The notes beneath the pieces are model-generated. The model searched no databases, was not told where the DNA came from, and saw only the letters and a program-made list of their open reading frames with translations. Both the position numbers and the translations under genes were made by a program. From assembly GCA_022650895.1 (NCBI GenBank), contig JALCQC010000008.1, positions 1 through 64,000 on the forward strand: DNA of 64,000 nucleotides, in the 5' to 3' direction. Below are positions 1-8,776 of this stretch, piece after piece (the first letter of the stretch is position 1; the number at the start of each line of letters is the position of its first letter). The DNA is from Bifidobacteriaceae bacterium (GTDB lineage: Bacteria; Actinomycetota; Actinomycetes; Actinomycetales; Bifidobacteriaceae).

Positions 1-287
1 AGTGGCTCAAGAACAGCATGCACCCGAAGACCATGTGCCGAGGAAGCGTCAGCGATGGGATGCGCATCGTCCAAGCGACTGCCGAGCTGCGCACATAAAT
101 GAATGGCGTACTCTTTCACCATGCATGCGGAACTGAAAGGAATGCGAGGAAACTCCTCATGCATTCCCATACCAGCATCCACCCACACCCTGCCATCATG
201 GCCAATGGCGATGTCAGTGACTCCACGGATCTGTGCAATGTCTTGAAGCGGACCGAAATGAATACCATCACGTTCTGCGATACTCAT
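1..287 (-). CDS. tadA: TadA/CpaF-type secretion ATPase, N-terminal part (cut by window edge)
   Basis: Only the first 95 codons are present; the gene runs off the left edge. The product should be the hexameric VirB11/CpaF ATPase that powers assembly of Flp (Tad) pili at the inner face of the membrane. The visible part shows the typical N-terminal domain, with G-P-L-Q-D-I, G-V-T-D-I-A-I, D-G-R-V-W-V-D, L-C-A-Q-L-G, L-D-D-A-x-P-I-A-D-A and G-L-R-V-H-A-V-L, all landmarks of this family. The ATG at 287 overlaps the TGA of the upstream tadZ-like gene by four bases, so the two are translationally coupled. The Walker motifs lie outside the window. The family call is confident; the gene's integrity cannot be judged. 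Confidence 0.85.
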   Translation of the reverse strand, partial: MSIAERDGIHFGPLQDIAQIRGVTDIAIGHDGRVWVDAGMGMHEEFPRIPFSSACMVKEYAIHLCAQLGSRLDDAHPIADASSAHGLRVHAVLEP

Positions 288-1282
288 CTTTCATCCATAT
301 CGGCGCGCCCGAGCAGCCGTTCCAAGAGCTGCACATAGGGCTTTGGAACCTCAGGAATTCCCAGACCGGACACCAGGGATTTTTCAAGACGCGCGTTGGG
401 AGCGAGATAGTCCACTATTTCCGTTTCGAGATAGGCGGCCGCTTCTTCCACAGACAAAATCCTCTTGTTCCTCATGCAGACGCAGGCTGCAGGAACTGCA
501 AGAACGAAATAGTCGAAGCATGAGAGAGGGAGGCGTGAACTCTGCGCCGCCCTTTTCACTTTCGTAATCCATGCCTTGCCACGCGCCACTCCCAGCACAT
601 TGAGCGGGACCAGCACAACATGAGTAAGATGCGCCGGCGCCACAAAGTCATCGATTCCCACCGGGGAAATAAAGGAATCGTAATTGGAAGGAGCCTGAGC
701 GTGATCCGAATGGTCAATAACCACACAGTCTTCCCACTCGCACAACGCCGAAAGAGCAGCGTGCACCTCCCAGTCTTGTGGAAAGACACCGCTCCATGGA
801 TCGGAGGCGAGAACATCGATACCCTCCCAATGCACCAATTCCTGCGAAAGGGACCTCCCTTCCAATTTGCCCATGGGTGCCTGCACCCCGGACCACCGAA
901 TACCTGAATCCGCTTCAAGCCCTAGAGACACATCGATACTTCCCACTTCGGGATCCGGATCAACGAGTGCACACTTGCGCTTCTTCCGCGCAATGCTCAG
1001 TGCAAGAAGCGCAGCGAGAGTGCTGCAGCCGATTCCGCCGCTCGCCGACGATACCATCACCACATGCGCCGCCGCAGAAGCTTCGGAGGTTGACGATAGC
1101 CGTGTTCGGAAGGGGGATGCGGAGGCCGTCGTCTGTGCTCGAGAAGGCGAAAAGACCGAAGGCAGTTCAGCATGCCTAGGAATGGGAGCGCCCTGCCTAC
1201 GCGGCAGCGGAACGGACAGGGAGTTCACACGGGTCATCGTTGAGGCATAAGTCATGGTCACAGAATGCCGTGGCTTCCTCAT
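284..1282 (-). CDS. tadZ: TadZ/CpaE-like P-loop protein of the Tad pilus locus
   Basis: A 332-residue protein with a deviant Walker A of the MinD/ParA class (S-A-S-G-G-I-G-C-S-T, about residues 79-88) and a following A-L-V-D-P-D-P strand. It is about the length of CpaE/TadZ proteins, which localise the Tad pilus machine at the membrane. The first 70 residues are Arg/Ser/Pro-rich and look disordered. It ends by a four-base overlap with the TadA ATPase gene, the usual tadZ-tadA order, which supports the call. No good Shine-Dalgarno precedes the ATG at 1282 or the internal ATGs (codons 10 and 16), so the exact start is uncertain. It could be called a septum-site-determining protein by similarity, but the neighbour points to Tad. 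Confidence 0.8.
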   Translation of the reverse strand: MRKPRHSVTMTYASTMTRVNSLSVPLPRRQGAPIPRHAELPSVFSPSRAQTTASASPFRTRLSSTSEASAAAHVVMVSSASGGIGCSTLAALLALSIARKKRKCALVDPDPEVGSIDVSLGLEADSGIRWSGVQAPMGKLEGRSLSQELVHWEGIDVLASDPWSGVFPQDWEVHAALSALCEWEDCVVIDHSDHAQAPSNYDSFISPVGIDDFVAPAHLTHVVLVPLNVLGVARGKAWITKVKRAAQSSRLPLSCFDYFVLAVPAACVCMRNKRILSVEEAAAYLETEIVDYLAPNARLEKSLVSGLGIPEVPKPYVQLLERLLGRADMDER

Positions 1283-1552
1283 CGGGAACTACTTTTTCAG
1301 GGGATGTGGTCGAATGCGGAATGCCACTGAATGTAATCGAAGGTATAACACAGTGAGGATGGTCAGCGAAGACGCAATCGGACGGCTGCAAAACACGACA
1401 CGCCTCAAATGACTGTTTCCACACCACACTTTGCACAAAACCGCGCAGACGCTCCCTCAAAACGATAAAGACGCCGCATATCTTATCCAAAAACCGCCAA
1501 AAACGAACAGCGCCGCACAGGAGATCACATTCTTCCGACGGCATGAAAAAGG

Positions 1553-1580
1553 TTGCAATCCTGCGGGAAATGAGGATAAT
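1553..1580 (+). promoter_or_regulatory. Candidate sigma-70-type promoter
   Basis: TTGCAA at 1553-1558 and GATAAT at 1575-1580 are separated by 16 bases, a good match to -35/-10 consensus, inside an A/T-rich stretch. It points along + toward the terminator at 1724-1756 with no ORF between. It is also divergent from tadZ. The call rests on sequence only. Confidence 0.4.
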
Positions 1581-1586
1581 TATAAG

Positions 1587-1757
1587 TACAAAGAAAACTT
1601 AATAGCAGAGCCCACAAAAGTAGACCACATTGGTTAAGACGTTGGGCGGACACTGGACAGAAGAAACTTACCGCTTGCAACGATGGTGTTGTGTAGAGAT
1701 TCTGCTTAACAGTTATTCTTTGAGGGGGCTCCATCAGTTTGGAGCCCCCGTTTTTTG
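1587..1757 (+). ncRNA. Candidate small RNA of about 170 nt
   Basis: This stretch starts just after a good promoter match and ends in a textbook intrinsic terminator. It holds no convincing ORF and precedes ppk by 210 bases. GTTAAG at 1634-1639 can pair with CTTAAC near 1705-1710. It does not show the conserved loops of SRP RNA, tmRNA or RNase P RNA. It could instead be only the terminator of a decayed transcript. The rest of the 1283-1966 gap shows nothing recognisable apart from short imperfect repeats of GCGCTCGGT around 1790-1822. Confidence 0.3.
1724..1756 (+). terminator. Strong intrinsic terminator
   Basis: A perfect 9-bp stem, GGGGGCTCC with GGAGCCCCC, an 8-base loop and then six T residues on the + strand. 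There is no annotated + strand gene before it, which is why a small RNA is suggested upstream. Confidence 0.85.
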
Positions 1758-1966
1758 TGTTTATCACATCATCGGAAATATTCATTGGAGCGCTCAGTAC
1801 GCTCGGTAGAAGCGCTCGGTGGCGCGCACCTTAGTCGCACATCACGGCTGCGTCTCCCATCGCGCGCCATAGTCGCACCCTGCTGCACACCACCATCGCG
1901 CGACACGGTATTTTCCAACCCGTGAAAAGCTCCCCTCTCTGCCACCCCATCTACTAGAGTTGAGCC

Positions 1967-4219
1967 ATGGCGCAAATTTTTAACGAACCTTCTCGTGCAC
2001 AGCTCAAGCTGCAGATTGCAGAGCACATTGCAGAAGACGAGAAAATCGACAAGATTCAGGGTCCCACGGGGGACGATCCCCGCCGTGAACCATTGCCAAA
2101 AGATCGTTTCTTCGATCGTGAGATCTCATGGATCAAATTCAATAAGCGCGTCCTCGAATTAGCCCAGGATGAGACAGTCCCCACTCTGGAACGCGCCAAT
2201 TTCTCTGCGATTTTCGCCTCCAATCTCGATGAATTCTTCATGGTGCGAGTAGCTGGCCTCAAACGTCGCCTCGATACCGGAATCGCCGTGACGGCCGCCT
2301 CCGGATTGAGCCCACGCCAGCAACTCCGCGCGATCTCAGAGCAAGCGCACAAGATTTCACTGCAACATGCTCAATACACGATCCGTCACATTCTGCCGGA
2401 TCTTGCGAAGGAAAAGATCGTGCTGCTCAAATGGAGCGAGCTCTCCATCACTGAGCAGGAGCACCTCTCGCAGTTCTTCCGTCGGCAAGTTTTCCCTGTT
2501 CTGACACCGCTTGCGGTGGATCCCGCGCATCCCTTCCCTTATATCTCCGGAAATTCGCTGAATCTCGCCGTCATCGTGGAGAATCCCGTCTCCGGAAAAT
2601 CGCATTTCGCGCGCGTCAAGATTCCGGACAATCTGCCGCGTCTGGTGGCGGTGGATGACCGCACCTCAGACGAAGCCACCGACGAACGCTATGGGTTCAT
2701 CACCATGGAAAACCTGTTGATCGCGCACTTGGACACGCTGTTCCCAGGCATGGTCATCAAGGAGGCCCGTAGCTTCCGCGTCACCCGCAACGAGGACATC
2801 GACGTCGAAGAAGATGACGCAGAGAATCTGCTCAACGCCATGGAAAAGGAACTGCTCCGCCGTCGGTTCGGACCGCCGATTCGCCTGGAACTCAACGAAG
2901 ACACCTCTCCCTTCCTCTCCAATCTTCTGGAAACGCAGCTCCGCGTGACGGACGACGAAGTGTACCGTTTACCTACACCATTGGATCTGTCGGTGCTGTT
3001 CGAACTGCAGAAAATAGACCGCGCGGATCTGAAGTTCAAGCGCTTCATCCCTCCCACCAACCGCCAGATTGCACAGGTCGAGTCGTCGCGAGCGCAGGAC
3101 ATCTTCGCCGCCATCCGCGAGAACGACATTCTGTTGCATCACCCCTACGACTCGTTCTCCACCTCCGTGCAGGCCTTCCTGGCACAGGCCGCGGCGGATC
3201 CGAAGGTGCTCGCCATCAAGCAAACCCTGTACCGCACCTCGGGGAACTCTCCGATCATCGACGCCCTTGTGGATGCCGCGCAGGCCGGCAAACAGGTGCT
3301 GGCACTGGTCGAAATCAAGGCTCGTTTCGACGAAGAGGCAAACATCGCGTGGGCGCGAAAACTGGAACGCGCCGGCGTGCACGTCGTCTATGGAATCGTG
3401 GGACTCAAGACCCACTGCAAGCTCTCTCTGGTGGTGCGGCAGGAAGGCGAGGGGCTGCGTCGCTACTGCCACGTGGGAACCGGCAACTACAACCCAAAGA
3501 CCGCACGCCTCTACACCGACCTCGGTCTTCTCACCTGTGATCCAGTCGTAGGCCAGGATCTCACCAGACTGTTCAATCAACTGTCCGGTTACGCGCCGAA
3601 ATCGAGTTTCCACAGGCTTCTCGTCGCGCCTCGAAGCGTCCGCACCGGTTTGCTCGAACGCATTCACCGCGAGGAAGACGCCGCCCGTGCCGGCAAGGAG
3701 GCATGGGTCAAAATCAAGGTGAATTCCTTGGTGGACGAGAAGTGCATCGATGCCCTGTACCGTGCCAGCCAGGCCGGCGTCAAGGTCGACATCGTGGAGC
3801 GCGGCATCTGTGCACTGAAGCCGGGAGTTCCGGGGCTCAGCGAGAACATCCGGGTGCGTTCCATTCTGGGACGCTTCTTGGAGCATTCACGCATTTTCGC
3901 GTTCGCCAATTCACAGGGACCCCAAATCGGCGAAGGCCCTCTGACGGGGCCCGAAGTCTGGATCGGTTCCGCCGACCTGATGCACCGCAATCTTGACCGC
4001 AGAGTGGAGACGCTCATCCGCATCACCGATCCCGATCAAGTGGAAGAACTTCTCGACTACGTCGACTTCCAGATGTCCGACACCACCAGTTCTTGGCATA
4101 TGGAGGCCGATGGAAGCTACGTTCGGCACTCGACCGACGAAAACGGAAACCCACTCATCGACTGCCAGGAGGCATTGATCAATCAACATCTGCGTCAGAG
4201 GAAGCATCGCAGCGCTTGA
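1967..4219 (+). CDS. ppk: Polyphosphate kinase (PPK1)
   Basis: A 750-residue cytoplasmic or membrane-associated enzyme that reversibly polymerises the gamma phosphate of ATP into polyphosphate. The length fits actinobacterial PPK1. The N-terminal region has the typical F-D-R-E-I-S-W-I-x-F-N-x-R-V-L-E-L-A-x-D block. The phospholipase-D-like core shows L-L-H-H-P-Y-D-S-F, then L-K-T-H-C-K with the expected autophosphorylated histidine at about residue 483, and the second histidine in L-E-H-S-R at about residue 640, followed by [15 protein letters not shown]. The ATG at 1967 is preceded only by a weak GAG. The Nudix/phosphatase gene downstream matches the ppk-mutT1 order of mycobacteria, which suggests a linked role in nucleotide and phosphate metabolism. 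Confidence 0.97.
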   Translation: MAQIFNEPSRAQLKLQIAEHIAEDEKIDKIQGPTGDDPRREPLPKDRFFDREISWIKFNKRVLELAQDETVPTLERANFSAIFASNLDEFFMVRVAGLKRRLDTGIAVTAASGLSPRQQLRAISEQAHKISLQHAQYTIRHILPDLAKEKIVLLKWSELSITEQEHLSQFFRRQVFPVLTPLAVDPAHPFPYISGNSLNLAVIVENPVSGKSHFARVKIPDNLPRLVAVDDRTSDEATDERYGFITMENLLIAHLDTLFPGMVIKEARSFRVTRNEDIDVEEDDAENLLNAMEKELLRRRFGPPIRLELNEDTSPFLSNLLETQLRVTDDEVYRLPTPLDLSVLFELQKIDRADLKFKRFIPPTNRQIAQVESSRAQDIFAAIRENDILLHHPYDSFSTSVQAFLAQAAADPKVLAIKQTLYRTSGNSPIIDALVDAAQAGKQVLALVEIKARFDEEANIAWARKLERAGVHVVYGIVGLKTHCKLSLVVRQEGEGLRRYCHVGTGNYNPKTARLYTDLGLLTCDPVVGQDLTRLFNQLSGYAPKSSFHRLLVAPRSVRTGLLERIHREEDAARAGKEAWVKIKVNSLVDEKCIDALYRASQAGVKVDIVERGICALKPGVPGLSENIRVRSILGRFLEHSRIFAFANSQGPQIGEGPLTGPEVWIGSADLMHRNLDRRVETLIRITDPDQVEELLDYVDFQMSDTTSSWHMEADGSYVRHSTDENGNPLIDCQEALINQHLRQRKHRSA

Positions 4220-4373
4220 CTGTTCCGTCTGATTGGCGTTTGGCAGGTGAAAGCGCGAGACATGACGGAGAGAACGAAGGCTCTGCTAAGACGGCTGAAT
4301 GAAAGAACTAAAACTAAAAGCAGCAAAGGCCCTCAAAGCAGCGAAAGCAATAAAAGAGGAGAAAGGTAACCGC

Positions 4374-5432
4374 ATGGGCGAATATGTGGAGGCGGCGGGT
4401 GCCATCGTATACCGCATTTCGTCCGAAGGCGAGGACGGCGACGAGGTCGAGGTGTGTGTGGTTCATCGGCCAAAATATGGGGATTGGAGCTTTCCAAAGG
4501 GAAAACTTGAAAACCAGGAAAGTCTTCCTCACGCCGCGGTACGCGAGGTTCAGGAAGAGACCGGCATCCCCGTTCGGCTCACCTTCCCGCTTGCTGACGT
4601 GACCTACCCGCTGCATGCGGATGGATCCGAGGGGAGCCGAGACAAGTCACGAAAAGGCGGCCGCCGCTCCAAAAAGACCATAAAAACAAAGCATGTGACC
4701 TATTGGGTGGCCCAAGTACTTTCCCCGACAGACGCTCGCATGCGACAGGACGCGCTCGGCGCACGCATCATACGAGACCATGAAACAGATTCGGTGCAAT
4801 GGCTCAGCATCAATGCCGCCATCGAAAAACTGACGTATGAATCCGACAAGGACGTCCTGCGGAAATTCGCTGATTTATCACACTCCGGCATGCTTGAGAC
4901 GGCGACCTTCATTGTGGTGCGTCATGGCAAGGCAGAGGCGAGAAAGCATTGGTCGGACTCAGAGGACCTGCGACCCCTCACACCGACAGGTGCAGCCGCT
5001 GCCTTTGCATTGAGCAGGGAGCTTGCGTGCTTCGGCGTGAAGAAACTCGTCAGTTCACCATGGGCTCGTTGCGCCCAGACCTTGATACCGTATGCAGCCT
5101 TCTGCCGACAAGACATCATTGAGGCCGAAGAGCTCAACGAAGACACGGTGGAGCGCAGTCCGGAAAGCACTGTGGAGTTCTTCACTTCGACACTTGCCGA
5201 CGCAGCCAAAGATGATGCAGCCCCCGTGGCTCTCTGCACACACCGGCCCGTTCTCAAGGAAGTGCTTCCCTCACTGAAGGAGCTGTGCGCCAGCGAGGAA
5301 ATCGCACGCCAGCTTCCCGACGAATCGCCGTATTTGCAAACCGGCGGCGCCCTGGCACTCACCCTCCGTTCGGGCGGCGAAAACGGACCAAAGATCATAG
5401 CCGTACAGCTTCTTGCGCCGGTGCTGTACTGA
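4374..5432 (+). CDS. MutT1-like protein: Nudix hydrolase fused to histidine phosphatase
   Basis: About 352 residues in two domains. The N-terminal Nudix domain (roughly 1-160) has a perfect Nudix box, G-x5-E-x7-R-E-V-Q-E-E-T-G-I, beginning at Gly43. The C-terminal histidine phosphatase domain has R-H-G at 183-185 and a second catalytic C-T-H-R-P. Mycobacterial MutT1 has this architecture; it hydrolyses 8-oxo-(d)GTP and diadenosine polyphosphates and lies next to ppk, as here. I chose the ATG at 4374 because a strong GGAGAAAGG lies eight bases upstream. An upstream ATG at 4299 would add 25 Lys/Ala-rich residues and has no good ribosome site. A basic Gly/Arg/Lys insert sits at about residues 82-106. 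Confidence 0.9.
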   Translation: MGEYVEAAGAIVYRISSEGEDGDEVEVCVVHRPKYGDWSFPKGKLENQESLPHAAVREVQEETGIPVRLTFPLADVTYPLHADGSEGSRDKSRKGGRRSKKTIKTKHVTYWVAQVLSPTDARMRQDALGARIIRDHETDSVQWLSINAAIEKLTYESDKDVLRKFADLSHSGMLETATFIVVRHGKAEARKHWSDSEDLRPLTPTGAAAAFALSRELACFGVKKLVSSPWARCAQTLIPYAAFCRQDIIEAEELNEDTVERSPESTVEFFTSTLADAAKDDAAPVALCTHRPVLKEVLPSLKELCASEEIARQLPDESPYLQTGGALALTLRSGGENGPKIIAVQLLAPVLY

Positions 5433-5584
5433 GATGAATGCCATTTTGAGGTCTTGAAGCAAGACCGCGGCTCCAGTGCCGGCCGGTGCCAGCCGATGCC
5501 AGCACCGATTTCTCTGAGGGCATCTGCCCTGCAACGAGACCGCTTTTATGGTTGAATGCGTGAAGGTACTAGGAGGGAAAGCAC

Positions 5585-6301
5585 GTGTCGATAAGATCAG
5601 TTTCAGGAGCATATTCAGCAGGCAGAGTGGGCCCCAACCGCCCGGCTCGGCCCGCCCAGATGGCGGACGGCATCGCGGACAAACTGGAGGGTGGACTCGA
5701 TCCGCAGGCGATCAGCGAGATGAGCCACACCACGGCGCAGTCGCTTCTCAACAGGGTGCATAAATCTCAGGATCCGCAGATTGTTCAGAAGGTGCTCACT
5801 CTCGTCGAGACAGAGGGCATCGATCTCATCGCGGAACTATGGTCGCACGCAGCCCCCGAGACACTACCGGGAATCCTGTGGCGCCTCTATACGCTGCGCA
5901 CATGGATGCGCAAGAACAAGCAAACCATCGCCGCCCTGTGGAGTTTGGGAGAACCGGCGGAGGGCGCTGCATCGGCAATCACCGGTGTCGAGGAATTTCC
6001 CAGCGCCGATGACATCACCGCGACCGCCGATTCGATTCTCGCAGGTGCCTTCACCGGAGATTTCGCGGTAGCTCTCGACAGAGCAAGCGCTTTCGTTGAC
6101 GTCGTGGCTGCAGGTATGGAAACTGAAGCGAACCGCAAACGCAAACGTTACCTTTCCGGTGGCGGGGCACAGTCGAGTCCCGATGCCAAGCGCGCCGCCT
6201 CCGTCACCATGAACCTCATGCAATCAAGTGCCACGCTCGCCCGCACCGCCAAGGAGTTTCGCGTTGGTGCAGAGTTGTGGAGGCAGGGAAAACTCGATTA
6301 A
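5585..6301 (+). CDS. Conserved-looking hypothetical protein, unknown function
   Basis: A 238-residue protein I do not recognise. It starts with GTG, well supported by AGGAGGG at 5570-5576. It has no signal peptide or clear transmembrane helix and looks mostly alpha-helical. The N-terminus is Gly/Arg/Pro-rich. The middle contains a Trp-rich helical stretch with G-I-L-W-R-L-Y-T-L-R-T-W, and there is a basic patch R-K-R-K-R at about residues 185-189. A 150-base gap separates it from the mutT1-like gene, so co-transcription is possible but not shown. An intrinsic terminator 150 bases downstream closes the unit before marR. Base composition is like its neighbours. No function is proposed. Confidence 0.75.
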   Translation: MSIRSVSGAYSAGRVGPNRPARPAQMADGIADKLEGGLDPQAISEMSHTTAQSLLNRVHKSQDPQIVQKVLTLVETEGIDLIAELWSHAAPETLPGILWRLYTLRTWMRKNKQTIAALWSLGEPAEGAASAITGVEEFPSADDITATADSILAGAFTGDFAVALDRASAFVDVVAAGMETEANRKRKRYLSGGGAQSSPDAKRAASVTMNLMQSSATLARTAKEFRVGAELWRQGKLD

Positions 6302-6352
6302 CCCATTTGTTTAAATACGAAATCGGGCTCCTTCAGGCGGCTCCCCTCCCTC

Positions 6353-6401
6353 AGCTGTAGCAGATACCGTAGCTGCTACAGATACGGTATCTGCTACAGC
6401 T
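6353..6401. repeat. Perfect 19-bp inverted repeat with a third copy of its core
   Basis: Arms AGCTGTAGCAGATACCGTA (6353-6371) and its exact reverse complement (6383-6401) flank an 11-base loop. The loop itself carries CTGCTACA, so the core TGTAGCAG occurs three times in 49 bases. No T-run follows on either side. It may be an operator cluster or an RNA structure; function unknown. Confidence 0.6.
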
Positions 6402-6452
6402 ATATTCTTCAGCCAAGAAAGCATCTTCGGTGGCAATACAACCGTAAAAGAA

Positions 6453-6494
6453 AGAACCGGTGCGAAGCATGTGTTTCGTACCGGTTTTCTTTGT
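6453..6494 (+). terminator. Intrinsic terminator, probably bidirectional
   Basis: ACCGGTGCGAA pairs with TTCGTACCGGT (one G-U) around an 8-base loop. It is followed by TTTTCTTTG on + and by an equivalent T-rich tract on the other strand. It separates the gene ending at 6301 from the marR operon. Confidence 0.7.
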
Positions 6495-6507
6495 CTATGC
6501 CCTTCCC

Positions 6508-6531
6508 TATTTGTTAGGTAGCTAGCAAATA
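6508..6531. promoter_or_regulatory. Candidate MarR operator
   Basis: Half-sites TATTTGTTAG and CTAGCAAATA, with one mismatch between arms, are separated by four bases. They lie 15 bases upstream of the marR start, a typical size and place for an autoregulatory MarR site. Confidence 0.6.
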
Positions 6532-6545
6532 ATACGAAGGTGATC

Positions 6546-7049
6546 ATGACGGACACAACTCACGTCTCACAACACACTCAATCCGCTCAGAAGAAATCGC
6601 AACGCCCTGAGAACTACAGTCGACTGCTGAAGCAAACGACGAATCAACTCAATAGATCCTTCGATGAATTCGCCGCACACTACGGCCTCACTGGAAATCA
6701 GATGAGTGTCATCGACTTCCTCAGCACGCGTCCGGGCAACGCCGCCGAACAGCGCGACATCGAAATCGAATTCGATATCCGACGCTCCAGCGTCACCACC
6801 ATGTTGCAGCGCATGGAACGCAAAGGCTTGCTGATCAGGGAGCAAGCGCCGGACGACGCCCGCCGAAAAATCGTGAGGCTGACCGCAGAAGCCAACAAAC
6901 TCATCTCGGTGGTCACGGAATACATCGACTCCGAGCAGCGGCTTTTCGAGGAAAGATTCGGCGAGAGCCGCATCGCTGACCTGAAACGCATGCTTGCCTT
7001 CTTCGTTGACCACCGTACCGAGGAATCAAGAAAGCGCAATCTCCAATGA
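6546..7049 (+). CDS. MarR-family transcriptional regulator
   Basis: About 167 residues with the winged helix-turn-helix of MarR proteins: L-T-G-N-Q-M-S-V-I-D-F-L, the recognition helix region with I-R-R-S-S-V-T-T-M-L-Q-R-M-E-R-K-G-L-L, and a wing around D-D-A-R-R-K-I-V-R-L-T. Such dimers usually repress a linked transporter until a phenolic or drug ligand binds. The ATG at 6546 has AAGG six bases upstream; a GTG two codons earlier is less likely. It overlaps the MFS gene by four bases, so the two form one operon, and a palindrome just upstream is a likely site for self-repression. Ligand unknown. Confidence 0.92.
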   Translation: MTDTTHVSQHTQSAQKKSQRPENYSRLLKQTTNQLNRSFDEFAAHYGLTGNQMSVIDFLSTRPGNAAEQRDIEIEFDIRRSSVTTMLQRMERKGLLIREQAPDDARRKIVRLTAEANKLISVVTEYIDSEQRLFEERFGESRIADLKRMLAFFVDHRTEESRKRNLQ

Positions 7050-8581
7050 CAGCACCCACCCGCGGAAAACTCGCCGCCGTACGCGCCCATGCGCGCGCCA
7101 ACACAGCCACCCACACCAACACCAGCGCTTCTGCCCACGCGACACGAATGAAGTCGCCCAACAATCAAGGCTCCTCACCTCAGAAGATTCCTGCAAAGGT
7201 ATTCTGCGCCGTCATCGCCGCCGGACTTCTCTCGCTGAGCGGCGTGGTGGTGGAAACAGCGATGAACATCACCTTCCCCACTCTGATGCGTGAATTCTCC
7301 ATCAGCACTGACACTGTTCAGTGGATGACGACGATCTATCTTCTGATCGTCAGCATCATCGTGCCGCTCAGCGCGAGTTTCAAAGCGCGCTTCCCCACCA
7401 AGAAGCTCTTCATCACCGCGAATCTGCTGTTCATCGCAGGTCTCATTATCGACCTCACCGCCCCGGTTTTCCCCATGCTGCTGCTTGGCCGTGCGGTTCA
7501 GGGACTCGGCACCGGCATCGCCTTGCCGCTGATGTTCAACATCATCCTCGAACAGGTACCTCCGGCGAAAATCGGCATGATGATGGGCTTCGGAACCCTC
7601 ATCACCGCAGTCGCGCCAGCCATCGGACCGACTTTCGGAGGCGTCGTGGTGTCAACCATGAGTTGGCGCTACATCTTCGCCTTCCTACTGCCCGTTCTCG
7701 TCATCTCGCTCGTCATGGGCATTATCAGTATTGAACAGAAAAGCAAGCTTCGGAAGGTTCCTTTCGATTTCCTGAGCATCGCGCTTATCGCCGTCACCTT
7801 CTGTGGAATCGTCCTTGGATTTAGCTCCATGGCATCGAACACCTTCTTCAGCCTGCGCGTCGGCGGCGCCATGCTGATCGGCTGCATTGCCCTCGTCGCG
7901 TTCGCCATGCGCCAGATGCGGCTGAAGAGCCCGATCCTGGATCTCCGACTTTTCGGAAACCTCAATTTCTCCGGCTACGTGATCGCCTTCTTCCTGTTCC
8001 AGCTTTCGGCACTCGGACTGTCCTTCGTCCTGCCCAACTACATCCAGCTCGTTGACGGCAGCTCCGCGTTGCAAGCCGGCTTGCTGCTGCTCCCGGGCGC
8101 TGCCATCGGAGCGCTGCTGGCACCCTTGAGCGGTCGACTTCTCGACGCCCTCGGACCAAAACCGCCACTGCTGAGCGGACCCCTGATCGCTATCATCGCT
8201 CTGGCGCTTTTCACCCTGCTCAACGGTCACCTAGGAAATGCGGGAATCTGCATTATCTACGTCATTTACATGCTGGGAACAGGAATCACAATGGGCAACA
8301 CCATGACCACCGGACTCTCACAGCTTTCCGGAGAACAGAAGAGCGATGGTAACGCCATCTTCACCACCATTCAGCAGTTCGCGGCGGCAGTTGGCACCTC
8401 CGTCGCGGCCACGCTAGTTGCCGTGGGGCAGAATGCCACCACCGATCAGGCACAGGGAACCTCCGACGGCTCTCATCTGGCCTTCGTGGCGCTGCTGATT
8501 GCCCTCATTATCCAATATGCGGCAACAGCAAAGGTGACGGCCTTCCCGTTCAGGACACGTTCTGGCAGCAAGGAACGCTGA
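7046..8581 (+). CDS. MFS drug:H+ antiporter, DHA2 (14-TMS) type
   Basis: A 511-residue inner-membrane protein with a roughly 45-residue Ala/Thr/His-rich cytoplasmic N-terminus and about 14 hydrophobic segments. Early T-A-M-N-I-T-F-P-T, then L-G-R-A-V-Q-G-L-G-T-G and the antiporter motif C region A-P-A-I-G-P-T-F-G-G mark the EmrB/QacA-like DHA2 family, proton-driven exporters of drugs and toxic organics. It is translationally coupled to marR (ATGA overlap), the usual arrangement for inducible efflux. Substrates cannot be read from sequence. The 195 bases to the convergent GH3 gene hold G/C-rich hairpins but no clear terminator with a T-run. Confidence 0.9.
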   Translation: MTAPTRGKLAAVRAHARANTATHTNTSASAHATRMKSPNNQGSSPQKIPAKVFCAVIAAGLLSLSGVVVETAMNITFPTLMREFSISTDTVQWMTTIYLLIVSIIVPLSASFKARFPTKKLFITANLLFIAGLIIDLTAPVFPMLLLGRAVQGLGTGIALPLMFNIILEQVPPAKIGMMMGFGTLITAVAPAIGPTFGGVVVSTMSWRYIFAFLLPVLVISLVMGIISIEQKSKLRKVPFDFLSIALIAVTFCGIVLGFSSMASNTFFSLRVGGAMLIGCIALVAFAMRQMRLKSPILDLRLFGNLNFSGYVIAFFLFQLSALGLSFVLPNYIQLVDGSSALQAGLLLLPGAAIGALLAPLSGRLLDALGPKPPLLSGPLIAIIALALFTLLNGHLGNAGICIIYVIYMLGTGITMGNTMTTGLSQLSGEQKSDGNAIFTTIQQFAAAVGTSVAATLVAVGQNATTDQAQGTSDGSHLAFVALLIALIIQYAATAKVTAFPFRTRSGSKER

Positions 8582-8776
8582 GAAAAGGCCTTCTTCATCC
8601 CCTGACGACAACTCGCCATGAGCGCAAAGTGGTCAACAGGAGATGGATGACGTAAAGTAAAACCCGCGTCGGGCCGTGGCTAAGCCCCGGGCTCCATTTA
8701 TTGCCGCTGCGAGCGGCCCCTGCGCCGACAGGCGCTTCCGCGGTCTGACGCATTCATTTTTCTCTCTTCGTCTCAG

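Noticed and set aside
1197-1544. A 115-codon minus-strand frame upstream of tadZ
   Set aside because: Overlaps the tadZ start in another frame, Cys/Phe-rich without motif, no ribosome site; looks like chance.
2060-2075. GTCCCACGGGGG inside ppk resembles the 3' part of tRNA-Lys, as a possible attachment-site copy
   Set aside because: Only about 12 bases, inside a conserved gene upstream of the tRNA; chance match.
2969-3886. A 305-codon open frame on the strand opposite ppk
   Set aside because: It is antisense to the highly conserved PPK1 core, has no family signature, and arises from G/C-biased third positions.
8660-8760. G/C-rich hairpins between the convergent MFS and GH3 genes as a terminator
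   Set aside because: The best stem (GCGCC/GGCGC) is about 20 bases from the nearest T-run; too weak to call.
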